DNA of 64,000 nucleotides from Bog-756 sp963713625. Its GTDB lineage: Bacteria; Actinomycetota; Acidimicrobiia; Acidimicrobiales; RAAP-2. The stretch spans positions 930,001-994,000 of the forward strand of contig CAVQMN010000004.1 of the NCBI GenBank assembly GCA_963713625.1, written 5' to 3'. Of the stretch, positions 34,559 through 42,178 are shown piece after piece; the first letter of the stretch is position 1; the number at the start of each line of letters is the position of its first letter. The position numbers were made by a program, and so were the translations under genes. The notes beneath the pieces were generated by a model. The model saw only the letters and a program-made list of their open reading frames with translations, was not told the origin of the DNA and made no database searches.

Positions 34559-35149
34559 TCAGCCTTCAGCCTCCGGGGTGACCGGTGCGCGGAGGTGGGC
34601 GGACAGAGCGATGGGAACGGTTTCGAGGAACCATTCGCTCACGATCATCACCGGATCATCGTCGATGACGATGCGGTAGCGCCGCGACAGGACGGCGTCC
34701 ACGAGAAGGCCGGTCACGTCCGGATCGGCATGGGTGGCGACGACGGTGCCGGAAACCGGGTGGCGGCCGAGGACAAGGCGATGGTCGAGCAGCACTCTGC
34801 CGATCGGATCGCGACTGGCCTGCAGGCGGGCGGAAACTGACGCCGGGAGGCGGTCGGCGGCGATGACTGATTCGGCGTAGACGAAAGCCAGCCCGGTCAC
34901 CCGTCCGGTGAGCAGCACCGCCCGATGGAGCGTGGGTGCGTCGGGAGCCCGCCCGAGCGGGTCGTGCTCAGGGGCGGGATCGATGGCCTGGTGGCGGATG
35001 TCCGCATCGATGGGCTCACCGGCGAGGTGCTCCAACCACTCGGTCACGGTCGCCGGATTTTGCCGCAGGGCGGCGGACAGCGCCGCCGACCTCGACCCGC
35101 TGTCCACCCCGGCGGGCCAGACCGCCCGGCACGAGGCGCATCCGTTCAC
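34559..35149 (-). CDS. Chorismate-lyase-like (UbiC/DUF98 family) protein
   Basis: A 196-residue protein matching the DUF98/chorismate lyase pattern: RAVLLTGRVTGLAFVYAES, then DPIGRVLLDHRL, and the closing strand RYRIVIDDDPVMIVSEWF. Family enzymes convert chorismate to 4-hydroxybenzoate plus pyruvate (UbiC; mycobacterial Rv2949c). The GTG at 35149 has TACGGT 8 nt upstream. UbiA- and UbiE-like genes lie 0.6-2 kb away on the same strand. Without alignment I cannot confirm all active-site residues, so activity is inferred. Confidence 0.75.
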   Translation of the reverse strand: MNGCASCRAVWPAGVDSGSRSAALSAALRQNPATVTEWLEHLAGEPIDADIRHQAIDPAPEHDPLGRAPDAPTLHRAVLLTGRVTGLAFVYAESVIAADRLPASVSARLQASRDPIGRVLLDHRLVLGRHPVSGTVVATHADPDVTGLLVDAVLSRRYRIVIDDDPVMIVSEWFLETVPIALSAHLRAPVTPEAEG

Positions 35150-35157
35150 GCCGGACG

Positions 35158-35163
35158 ACCGTA
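35158..35163 (-). promoter_or_regulatory. Leaderless-type -10 hexamer of the chorismate-lyase-like gene
   Basis: TACGGT on the minus strand ends 8 nt before the GTG at 35149. Confidence 0.4.
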
Positions 35164-35232
35164 CTCCACCGTCGTCCGGGGGGACCGGGCGAGTGGGCCG
35201 GTGGGACGGATGCGACGTGTACGACGAGCCCG

Positions 35233-35238
35233 TACCCT
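35233..35238 (+). promoter_or_regulatory. Leaderless-type -10 hexamer of the SRPBCC gene
   Basis: TACCCT ends 6 nt before the GTG at 35245. With the hexamer at 35158 it forms a compact divergent pair. Confidence 0.45.
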
Positions 35239-35244
35239 GGGATC

Positions 35245-35712
35245 GTGCCAGCGTCCGTGCTGTCCTACCGGAGCACCTTTCGGTTCGACCTGGCCCCGGG
35301 CCAGCTGTGGCACCAGATCGAGTCGGTGGACCAGTTCGAGGGTTGGTGGCCCTGGCTCACCGAGTTCCGGATCGAAGGACCCGGCCTGTCTGCCGGGTCG
35401 GTGCTCCACGGCACCGTCAGTCCGCCGCTTCCCTACCGGATGCGCATCCACGCCGAGCTGGGCGAGTGTCTGTGCCCTGAGTTCATCGACGCCACGGTCA
35501 CCGGCGATCTGGTGGGTGACGCGCATCTCCGCTTCCGTGCGGAGGACGTGGGCACCCGGGTGGAAGCGACCTGGACGGTGGAGATGCGCCAGCCGGCGAT
35601 GAGAGTGGCCAGTCGGGTCGGCCGTCCCGTCCTGCAGTGGGGGCACGATCGGGTGGTCGAGATGACCGTCCGCAATCTGCCTCCGCAGTTCCGGTATCAG
35701 GCGGAGGCCTGA
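35245..35712 (+). CDS. SRPBCC family protein (START-like hydrophobic-ligand fold)
   Basis: About 155 residues. The N-terminal strand and helices (YRSTFRFDLAPGQLWHQIESVDQFEGWWPWL) and later strands (FRAEDVGTRVEATWTVEM) match the polyketide-cyclase/SRPBCC fold, which binds or transforms hydrophobic ligands. The C-terminal helix is VLQWGHDRVVEMTVRNL. GTG 35245 is chosen for the TANNNT hexamer 6 nt upstream and the usual family length. It lies between two convergent minus-strand genes of the possible prenyl-lipid locus; its link to them is unproven. Confidence 0.8.
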   Translation: MPASVLSYRSTFRFDLAPGQLWHQIESVDQFEGWWPWLTEFRIEGPGLSAGSVLHGTVSPPLPYRMRIHAELGECLCPEFIDATVTGDLVGDAHLRFRAEDVGTRVEATWTVEMRQPAMRVASRVGRPVLQWGHDRVVEMTVRNLPPQFRYQAEA

Positions 35713-35756
35713 CGCCCGACCAATCGTGACGGTCAACGATCGAACGGGCCGGCCGG

Positions 35757-36515
35757 CTACCGCAGCCGGGCCACGGCCAGCGCCGCGGCCAGCATCATGA
35801 TGGCCCACGACATGGCCCCGAGGGCCCGCTCGAGTGGGGCCAGCAGGAGAGCCCGGTCGACAGGGACCGAGGCACCGTCGACCGGGACGATGGCGCCCGA
35901 CACGTCCCTGACCCGCCGGCGGAGCATCCGGGCCGGCGTGCTGAGGGCCCGTTGGGCCATGGACAGGGCGAAGGCGCCGAGGGCGGCGATGACCGGGGCC
36001 AGGGCCAACCGTCCGGTCTGGGCCACGTAGGCGGTGAGCACCGGGAACGCCCCCCAGCTGGCCGCGAAGCCGATGTCGTTGTGGATGACACCGCCGAAGA
36101 GCTCGAAGTTGTAGCCGAGGACGAGGACGGGTCCGACGACGAGGAACGGAACCAGGGCCGGCCCCACCTGGATGACCCCGGCGACCCCGAGAGCGACCGC
36201 TCCGCCCAGGCCGATCCCGGCCACGGCGACGAGGGCCCCACCGGGGATCTGCGTGCGCAGCGGCCGCCCGTGCAGTTCATCGAGCGCGTGCGCGGCCAGA
36301 CCGACGGCGCAGAAGAAGGCCAGCAGCGTGGCGATCATCCGGGTGAGGTTCACGCTCGTGGCCAGGCAGGCGCCGATGACGACATAGGCGAGGTGCCAGG
36401 CCGTGTACGGAGGGTGGAGCAGCGTCCACCAGTCTCGCCAGCCGCCGGGTCGCGCCGCGTAGAACGACGGCCGATGTTGGGGACCGGCGCCACCGGGTGC
36501 CGGTCCCTCATTCAT
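35757..36515 (-). CDS. UbiA-like membrane protein with degenerate Asp-rich motif
   Basis: A 252-residue protein with about eight membrane segments, resembling UbiA-superfamily prenyltransferases. In place of the usual N-D-x-x-D-x-x-x-D metal motif it has HALDELHGRP after the second helix. The second Asp motif is replaced by a segment around FGGVIHNDIGF. Either it uses other ligands or it is a non-canonical member. ATG 36515 overlaps the UbiE-type gene by 8 bp, so they form an operon. A role in prenylating an aromatic or lipid acceptor is inferred from fold and neighbours. Confidence 0.65.
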   Translation of the reverse strand: MNEGPAPGGAGPQHRPSFYAARPGGWRDWWTLLHPPYTAWHLAYVVIGACLATSVNLTRMIATLLAFFCAVGLAAHALDELHGRPLRTQIPGGALVAVAGIGLGGAVALGVAGVIQVGPALVPFLVVGPVLVLGYNFELFGGVIHNDIGFAASWGAFPVLTAYVAQTGRLALAPVIAALGAFALSMAQRALSTPARMLRRRVRDVSGAIVPVDGASVPVDRALLLAPLERALGAMSWAIMMLAAALAVARLR

Positions 36516-37242
36516 CGGCACGTCTCCCCCACATGACCAGGCCACCCCCGAGGCTCATCCGTCGCACCCCGACGTCGACGAAGCCGGCCCGCCGCCATGC
36601 CTCAACCGTCCACGCCACCGGATAGCGCCGGTAGTGACCCGAGATGTTGGGCCCGAGGAACCGGCCCACCTCGAACCATTCCCGTCCTCCGGTCAGCCAG
36701 CCGCCGACAGGAAGGACGAGCCGTGTGTACAGCCACCACCAGAACCGCCAGAACCGGCTCTTCGGGAGGAGGAACTCGAGACTGGCCACTGCTCCCCCGG
36801 GCTTCACCACCCGGGCCAGTTCGGTGAGGGTGGCCTGCGGGTCGGCTACGTACCGCAGGAGATAGGTGAACGTCAGTGCGTCGAAGGTCCCATCGACGAA
36901 AGGCGTCTGCTCGGCCCGGGCCGCCACCAACTGGACCCGATCGTCCACGAGGTGCTCAGCCACGTTGCGTGCCCCCTGACGCAGCATGTCGAGGGTGAGG
37001 TCGAGTCCGACGACCCGTGCACCGCTCCGGTCGGCGAGCTGGATGGCCACCCCGGCCGTACCCGAGGCCACGTCGAGGACCAGCCCGGGTCGATCTCCCA
37101 CGACATGATCGACCATGGCCTTTCGCCAGCGGCCGTTCTGTCCCATGGAGAGGACCTCGGCCAGGCGGTCGTAGCGCGCCGGCAGGGGCGTGAAGAGCTG
37201 CTGGGCGAACCGATTGGGATGGTCCGTGTCCGGGGTCTCCAT
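36508..37242 (-). CDS. UbiE/MenG-type class I methyltransferase
   Basis: A 244-residue SAM-dependent methyltransferase. Motif I is VLDVASGTAGVAI, with the acidic loop VVGLDLTLDML after it, and RVVKPGGAVASLEF is the post-motif block typical of UbiE/MenG (C-methylation of demethylmenaquinone or related quinones). The length fits the family, but the C-terminal half has a Trp-rich segment unusual for MenG, so another prenylated substrate is possible. AGGAGG lies 5 nt before the ATG. It is divergent from the reductase at 37301 and leads into the UbiA-like gene. Confidence 0.85.
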   Translation of the reverse strand: METPDTDHPNRFAQQLFTPLPARYDRLAEVLSMGQNGRWRKAMVDHVVGDRPGLVLDVASGTAGVAIQLADRSGARVVGLDLTLDMLRQGARNVAEHLVDDRVQLVAARAEQTPFVDGTFDALTFTYLLRYVADPQATLTELARVVKPGGAVASLEFLLPKSRFWRFWWWLYTRLVLPVGGWLTGGREWFEVGRFLGPNISGHYRRYPVAWTVEAWRRAGFVDVGVRRMSLGGGLVMWGRRADE

Positions 37243-37266
37243 GTCGCCTCCTCAGATGCGAAGATC

Positions 37267-37282
37267 TCACCGTAGGCGGTGA
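37267..37282. promoter_or_regulatory. Inverted repeat between UbiE-type and reductase genes
   Basis: TCACCG-TAGG-CGGTGA, a perfect 6-bp inverted repeat in the 58-bp divergent gap. It could be an operator serving both genes. Confidence 0.4.
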
Positions 37283-37300
37283 ACGCCCGGGAGGAGTGGA

Positions 37301-38563
37301 GTGAGCTCGAGGCGCTTTGACGTGCTGGTGGTCGGCGCGGGACCGGCCGGGAGCATCGCCGCACTGGTCCTGGCCCGCGCCGGGGTCCATGTGGCCCTGC
37401 TCGACAAGGCGCCGTTCCCGAGAGACAAGGCGTGTGGTGATTTCATCGGGCCGAAGGGACTCCAGGTCCTGGCCGACCTCGGCGTACCCGAGCCCACCGG
37501 ACTCGACGTCGGCGACATGGTGGTGGTGGGCCCGACCGGTCGGCGGGTCGTCCTGCCCTGCTTTGATGGCGAGACCTATCCCGGCCGAGCCCGGGCGGTG
37601 CCGCGGGTGCTCTTCGACGCCTCCCTGCGCGCCGCCGCCCTGGAGGCCGGTGCCGTCTGGTGCCAGGGTCGAGCCGACCGGCCCCTCGGATCGGCCTCGT
37701 CCCTCGACGGGTTCGGTGTCGGTGGGACCGAGCTCCGCGCCGACTTCGTCATCGGTGCCGACGGCGCCACCAGCCACGTGGCCCGGAGCGCCGGACTGAT
37801 CGAAGAGGCGCGGGTGCTGTGGGGGTTCGCCGTTCGGTGCTACCTGGAACAGCACGTCGAGCTCCCGGCCATCACGCTGTGGGAGCGGACCCGGTGGCGC
37901 GCCTTTCCGGGGTATGGATGGATTTTCCCCGGACCGGATGGGATGGCCAACGTCGGTGTCGGCATCGGGACCCTCGCCGATCGTCAGGCCGGCGCCGGTG
38001 CGGTGCGAATGCTGCCCGCCTACCTCGACCACCTGGTGAGCCTGGGTCTGCTCGACCGGACCCATGCCCATCCTCCGTCACGACGGTTGGGTGGATGGCT
38101 CAAGATGGGAATGGTGGGCACGACACCGGCGTCGGGCAGGGTACTCCTGGTGGGCGACGCGGCCGGGTTGGTCAACCCTCTCCAGGGTGAGGGCATTGCC
38201 CAGGCCATGTCCAGCGGGAGGGCGGCGGCCGAGGCCATTCTCGCCGCACCGGGCGCCGCGGCCGCCGGCTATCGGAGGCACTTGGTCCGGGACCACCTCC
38301 CCTATCAGCGCATCACCGCTGCCGGACATGCCGCCCTGGTGGGCCGACCGGTGGCCGTGTCTGCGGTGGGCCGACTGCTGACCACGCCGGTGGTGGGTCG
38401 GGCGCTGGCCGGCGGGTGGGGGATCTTCTGGAACGAGCTGCTCGACGGAGCCGCGCCCGGCGCCGCCCGACGGGTGGCGGCGATGTCGACGCAGGTGGGC
38501 CGGGCGGTCACGGCCGGAACCGGCGTCTCCCGGTGGTTCCGGGCCAATATCGACCGCGTCTGA
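37301..38563 (+). CDS. Geranylgeranyl-reductase-family flavoprotein
   Basis: A 420-residue FAD-dependent reductase. It has the N-terminal dinucleotide motif VVGAGPAGSIAA, a CGDFIGPKG segment that matches the family's Cys-Gly-Gly/Asp region, and GDAAGLVNPLQGEGIAQAMSSG, the second FAD motif. The family saturates double bonds in isoprenoid chains of lipids, chlorophyll or menaquinone. The GTG start has GGAGGAG upstream. Its stop codon lies inside the first unit of an 8-bp tandem repeat. It is divergent from UbiE/UbiA-like genes, which supports an isoprenoid-lipid or quinone role. Confidence 0.88.
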   Translation: MSSRRFDVLVVGAGPAGSIAALVLARAGVHVALLDKAPFPRDKACGDFIGPKGLQVLADLGVPEPTGLDVGDMVVVGPTGRRVVLPCFDGETYPGRARAVPRVLFDASLRAAALEAGAVWCQGRADRPLGSASSLDGFGVGGTELRADFVIGADGATSHVARSAGLIEEARVLWGFAVRCYLEQHVELPAITLWERTRWRAFPGYGWIFPGPDGMANVGVGIGTLADRQAGAGAVRMLPAYLDHLVSLGLLDRTHAHPPSRRLGGWLKMGMVGTTPASGRVLLVGDAAGLVNPLQGEGIAQAMSSGRAAAEAILAAPGAAAAGYRRHLVRDHLPYQRITAAGHAALVGRPVAVSAVGRLLTTPVVGRALAGGWGIFWNELLDGAAPGAARRVAAMSTQVGRAVTAGTGVSRWFRANIDRV

Positions 38564-38603
38564 GCGTCTGAGCGTCTGAGCGTCTGAGCGTCTGAGCGTC
38601 TGA
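38556..38603. repeat. Six copies of an 8-bp tandem repeat
   Basis: GCGTCTGA is repeated six times exactly, beginning in the last codons of the reductase gene. The reductase TGA is within the first copy and every copy contains TGA. Copy number changes would therefore not extend the protein, but units may vary between strains. It sits between convergent genes. Confidence 0.95.
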
Positions 38604-38616
38604 GCCGGCGCCGTGG

Positions 38617-39177
38617 TCAGGCCGGGCGGCGGGCGGCCCGTTCGGCCGCGGCGGCGGCGCCGAGGGCGGTCACTGCCAACAGGAGATCGGCCGTCCCGGC
38701 CAGCCGCGCCGCCGCCGGGCTCTTGACCAGGGCGGCCAGGACGGTCGTCGCCAGCATCAGAAGGGAGACACACAGCAGCAGCCTGGAGGTGAGACGCCGG
38801 TCGCGGCGCAGGGGACGCACGAGGACGATGACAGCACCCACCGTGAGGACGGCGAGGAACACCGCCCACGATCGCCACCGGTCGGTCGAGATCACGTTCA
38901 ACCAGCTGTAGCCCTCGAGGGTGGCCAGTCCGGCCAGCAACAGGAACAGCGGCGCGGCGAAGCTCGGAGCCGGCACCGCGGTCGGGTCACGCGCCGGTTC
39001 ACTGAACCCTGGGCCCGGGGGTTCCGCCCTTCGGCCGTCCGCCTCTACCTGGGTTCGGGGGGCCAACCGCACCGGGCCCCGACCGGCGTTGCCGGCCTGA
39101 GGCGCCCCCATTTCGCCCTCCGCACCGGTCTCGAGCGCAACGGGCGCGTCGACATCCCGGATCCACCCACTTGCCAT
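38617..39177 (-). CDS. Small four-helix membrane protein, probable paralogue of 2435-3025
   Basis: About 186 residues: a hydrophilic, Pro-rich N-terminus (about 80 residues) then four membrane segments (PLFLLLAGLATLEG, WAVFLAVLTVGAVIVLV, LLLCVSLLMLATTVLAAL and LLLAVTALGAAAAA). It shares the LEGY-x-W motif, helix order and basic end with the protein at 2435-3025. The family and function are unknown. ATG 39177 is chosen over an upstream start at 39453, because only this part is compatible with the paralogue. It is divergent from dcd, with a perfect palindrome between. Confidence 0.65.
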   Translation of the reverse strand: MASGWIRDVDAPVALETGAEGEMGAPQAGNAGRGPVRLAPRTQVEADGRRAEPPGPGFSEPARDPTAVPAPSFAAPLFLLLAGLATLEGYSWLNVISTDRWRSWAVFLAVLTVGAVIVLVRPLRRDRRLTSRLLLCVSLLMLATTVLAALVKSPAAARLAGTADLLLAVTALGAAAAAERAARRPA

Positions 39178-39314
39178 CCGCCTGACCTCAACCAATCGAC
39201 CGTCTCCGTCCGCCGCAACTCCTGGGCCGTCGATTGCCGAGCGACCGCTGTCCTCCAGGAGCTGTCCGACCGCCGCCGCCCGGTAACTCCAGTATCGCCG
39301 CCGCCGAGGCCGAC

Positions 39315-39331
39315 TGCAACCATTGGTTGCA
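39315..39331. promoter_or_regulatory. Perfect 17-bp palindrome in the membrane-gene/dcd gap
   Basis: TGCAACCA-T-TGGTTGCA with 8-bp arms. It lies about midway in the 296-bp divergent gap, roughly 140 bp from each start codon. It has the size and symmetry of a TetR/GntR-type operator; the cognate regulator is unknown. The rest of 39178-39473 contains no gene. Confidence 0.6.
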
Positions 39332-39473
39332 AACTTTTCTGTGCATGCCGGCCCCGGACCCTCAAGAAGGGCGCAAACCGCTCCGGTCCCCCCACGCCTG
39401 GTATTCGACCGGCCCGGGGCCCGTCCGCCCGGGATGGGCCCCCGCCTGCGCATCCCACTATCGTCTGTCCGGC

Positions 39474-40037
39474 ATGGTTCTCTCAGACCGCTCTATACGT
39501 GAGGCGCTCGACGCCGGTCATATCGTGATCGAACCGTTCGACGAGAGCTGTATCCAGCCCTCGTCGGTCGATCTGCACGTCGATCAGTACTTCCGGCTCT
39601 TCCGCAACCACACCAGCCGGGTCATCGACGTGCGTGAGGACCAGGAGGACCTCACCGAGCTGGTGGATATCGGGGACGACCCCCTCATCCTCCACCCCGG
39701 TGAGTTCGTGCTCGGGTCGACGAAGGAGAAGGTCACCCTGCCCGCCGACCTGGTGGCCCGCCTCGAGGGCAAGTCCTCGCTCGGCCGGCTCGGTCTCCTC
39801 ATCCACTCGACGGCCGGCTTCGTCGACGCCGGTTGGGACGGTCACCTCACCCTCGAGCTCTCCAACGTCGCCAACCTGCCCATCACCGTCTACCCGGGTA
39901 TGAAGATCGGCCAGATCAGCTTTCTCCAGATGACCACTCCGGCCGACCACCCCTACGGTTCGGACGGGCTCAAGTCGAAGTACCAGGGTCAGTGGGGCCC
40001 GACCCCCAGCCGGTATGCCGACAACTTCCGCCCATGA
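39474..40037 (+). CDS. dcd: dCTP deaminase
   Basis: A 187-residue dCTP deaminase of the trimeric dUTPase-like fold, supplying dUMP/dUTP for thymidylate synthesis. Family motifs are VLSDRSIREAL at the N-terminus, QPSSVDLHVDQYFRLF, LVARLEGKSSLGRLGL, VDAGWDGHLTLELSN and the C-terminal YQGQWGPTPSRY. The length and the GKSSLGRLGL context resemble actinobacterial enzymes, some of which also have dUTPase activity. The ATG is preceded at 9 nt by TATCGT. It stands alone ahead of the etfD-like gene. Confidence 0.95.
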   Translation: MVLSDRSIREALDAGHIVIEPFDESCIQPSSVDLHVDQYFRLFRNHTSRVIDVREDQEDLTELVDIGDDPLILHPGEFVLGSTKEKVTLPADLVARLEGKSSLGRLGLLIHSTAGFVDAGWDGHLTLELSNVANLPITVYPGMKIGQISFLQMTTPADHPYGSDGLKSKYQGQWGPTPSRYADNFRP

Positions 40038-40072
40038 CGCGACTCTCCAGGTCAACAGGCCTGGCGAGCTTT

Positions 40073-40088
40073 GTTACTCTGTAGTAAC
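40073..40088. promoter_or_regulatory. Inverted repeat upstream of the Fe-S oxidoreductase gene
   Basis: GTTACT-CTGT-AGTAAC, a perfect 6-bp inverted repeat ending 17 nt before the GTG at 40106 and just before AGGAGGA. Its position over the likely promoter or early leader suggests a repressor site. Confidence 0.5.
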
Positions 40089-40105
40089 CACCTAGGAGGA
40101 AAGCA

Positions 40106-42178
40106 GTGCCTCTCAGACTCGCCGTAGGCCTCGGTATCACCGCGGTGATGTTCGCCATAGCCGGACGCCGGTTCTTCTGGCTGTTCAAGCTCATCTCGGC
40201 CGGCCAGCCCGCCGTGCCCAACCGTTTCAGGGACCTGCCCAAGCGCGTCAAGGCGGAGCTGGTCGAGGTGGGCGGGCAGAAGAAGTTGCTGCAGTGGACC
40301 GTCCCCGGCCTGGCCCACGCCTTCACCTTCTGGGGCTTCACCATCCTGTTTCTCACCATCATCGAGGCCTACGGCTGTCTCTTCCAGCGCGACTTCCACA
40401 TCCCCTTGATCGGCCACACCGCGGTGATCGGCTTCCTCGAGGACTTCTTCGCTGTTGCCGTCATTGTCTCCCTGCTGGTGTTCGTCGGCATCCGGGTCAA
40501 GAACTCCCCGGCCCGGGAGAACCGGCGTTCCCGGTTCTTCGGCTCGCACACCGGCGCGGCCTGGCTCGTACTGGCCATGATCAGCGGCGTCATCATCACG
40601 CTCCTGCTGTACCGGGCCGCCCAGGTCAACACGGGCAACTTCCCCTACGGGTGGTGGGCCTTCGCCTCCCACGGACTGGCCAATGCCCTCAAGCCTCTCG
40701 GCACCGGGGTCAACAGCGTCATCGAGACGGTCGCCCTGCTGGCCAACATCACCATCATCACCGGCTTCTTGGTCTTCGTCTCCTACTCGAAGCACCTCCA
40801 CATCTTCCTGGCCCCGATCAACGTGGCCACCTCACGCCGGCCACGGGCCCTCGGAGCCCTGGCCTCCACCCCGGACATGTCGATGGAGGACGTGGGCGAG
40901 GACGACGAAGTGGTGTTCGGCGCCGGCCGCATCGAGGACTTCTCGTGGAAGCAGCTCCTGGACATGGCCACCTGCACCGAGTGCGGCCGGTGCCAGTCCC
41001 AGTGCCCGGCCTGGAACACCGGCAAACCCCTCTCGCCCAAGTTGTTGATCATGGACCTCCGCGACAACCTCTTCGCCTCGGCCGACCGGGTGATGGCGAA
41101 GAACCGGGCGGCCGGCGTCGAGGTGGAGAACCTGGTCCCGTCGATCATCGATCCCGATGTCCTGTGGTCGTGCACCACCTGTGGAGCGTGCGTCGAGCAG
41201 TGTCCTGTCGACATCGAGCACATCGACACCATCATCGACATGCGGCGCTACGAGGTGCTGATGGAGTCCAAGTTCCCGACCGAGGCCGGCCTCATGCTGC
41301 GCAACATCGAGAACCAGGGCGACCCATGGGGGCTCGGTGCTTCGAAACGCACCGAGTGGATCGACGTGCTCGACTTCGAGGTGCCCGTCATCAGCGGGAC
41401 CATTCCCGACGACATCGAGTACCTCTACTGGGTCGGCTGTGCCGGTGCCCTCGACGAGCGGGCCCGCAAGGGAGCCCAGGCCACCGCCCGGATGCTCCAC
41501 CGCGCCGGTGTCAGCTTCGGAATTCTCGGACCGAAGGAGCGGTGCACCGGCGACCCGGCGCGCCGCCTGGGCAACGAGTATCTCTACCAGGAGCAGGCTC
41601 GGGGGAACATCGAGACCCTGGAGGGGGCAGGGGTCAAGAAGGTCATCGCCACCTGTCCGCACTGCTTCAATTCACTGGCCAACGAGTATCCGTCCCTCGG
41701 TGGGAACTTCGAGGTCATCCATCACAGCCAGTTGCTCGACCATCTGGTCACCGCAGGCAAGCTCACCCCCGGCGGTGGGTACAAGGGGACCGTCACCTAC
41801 CACGACCCGTGCTACCTCGGTCGCCACAACCGGGTCTTCGACGAGCCCCGGTCGGTCATCGACGCCATTCCCGGTGCCACCCAGGTGGAGATGCGGCGCT
41901 GTCGCGAGAAGGGGTTCTGTTGTGGCGCGGGCGGGGCGCGGATGTGGCTGGAGGAGAACATCGGCAAGCGGGTCAACATGGAGCGGACCGAAGAGGCCAT
42001 CGGGACCGGCGCCGACGTGGTGTCGACAGCCTGTCCCTACTGCATGATCATGCTGGACGACGCCGTGCGGGCCAATGCCAAAGAAGATGACGTGCGGGTC
42101 CTCGACCTCTCCCAGCTACTGGAAGAGTCGATGGGAGACGACCCGTCAGTCGTAGGCGAGGGCGTCAGCCTCACGTAG
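40106..42178 (+). CDS. Membrane Fe-S oxidoreductase with two CCG domains (EtfD-like)
   Basis: A 690-residue protein. The first about 240 residues contain several membrane helices (nitrate-reductase-gamma-like). Two 4Fe-4S motifs follow at residues 290 (CTECGRCQSQC) and 356 (CTTCGACVEQC), each with a distal Cys-Pro. Then come two heterodisulfide-reductase-type CCG domains (YWVGCAG; HDPCYLGRHN; GFCCGAGG). The architecture matches mycobacterial EtfD (Rv0338c), which passes electrons from electron-transfer flavoprotein to menaquinone during beta-oxidation. The GTG start has AGGAGGA upstream. It overlaps the convergent cNMP gene by 33 bp. Confidence 0.9.
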   Translation: MPLRLAVGLGITAVMFAIAGRRFFWLFKLISAGQPAVPNRFRDLPKRVKAELVEVGGQKKLLQWTVPGLAHAFTFWGFTILFLTIIEAYGCLFQRDFHIPLIGHTAVIGFLEDFFAVAVIVSLLVFVGIRVKNSPARENRRSRFFGSHTGAAWLVLAMISGVIITLLLYRAAQVNTGNFPYGWWAFASHGLANALKPLGTGVNSVIETVALLANITIITGFLVFVSYSKHLHIFLAPINVATSRRPRALGALASTPDMSMEDVGEDDEVVFGAGRIEDFSWKQLLDMATCTECGRCQSQCPAWNTGKPLSPKLLIMDLRDNLFASADRVMAKNRAAGVEVENLVPSIIDPDVLWSCTTCGACVEQCPVDIEHIDTIIDMRRYEVLMESKFPTEAGLMLRNIENQGDPWGLGASKRTEWIDVLDFEVPVISGTIPDDIEYLYWVGCAGALDERARKGAQATARMLHRAGVSFGILGPKERCTGDPARRLGNEYLYQEQARGNIETLEGAGVKKVIATCPHCFNSLANEYPSLGGNFEVIHHSQLLDHLVTAGKLTPGGGYKGTVTYHDPCYLGRHNRVFDEPRSVIDAIPGATQVEMRRCREKGFCCGAGGARMWLEENIGKRVNMERTEEAIGTGADVVSTACPYCMIMLDDAVRANAKEDDVRVLDLSQLLEESMGDDPSVVGEGVSLT

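Noticed and set aside
38556..38603. CRISPR-like repeat array
   Set aside because: Units are 8 bp and contiguous with no spacers; a simple tandem repeat.
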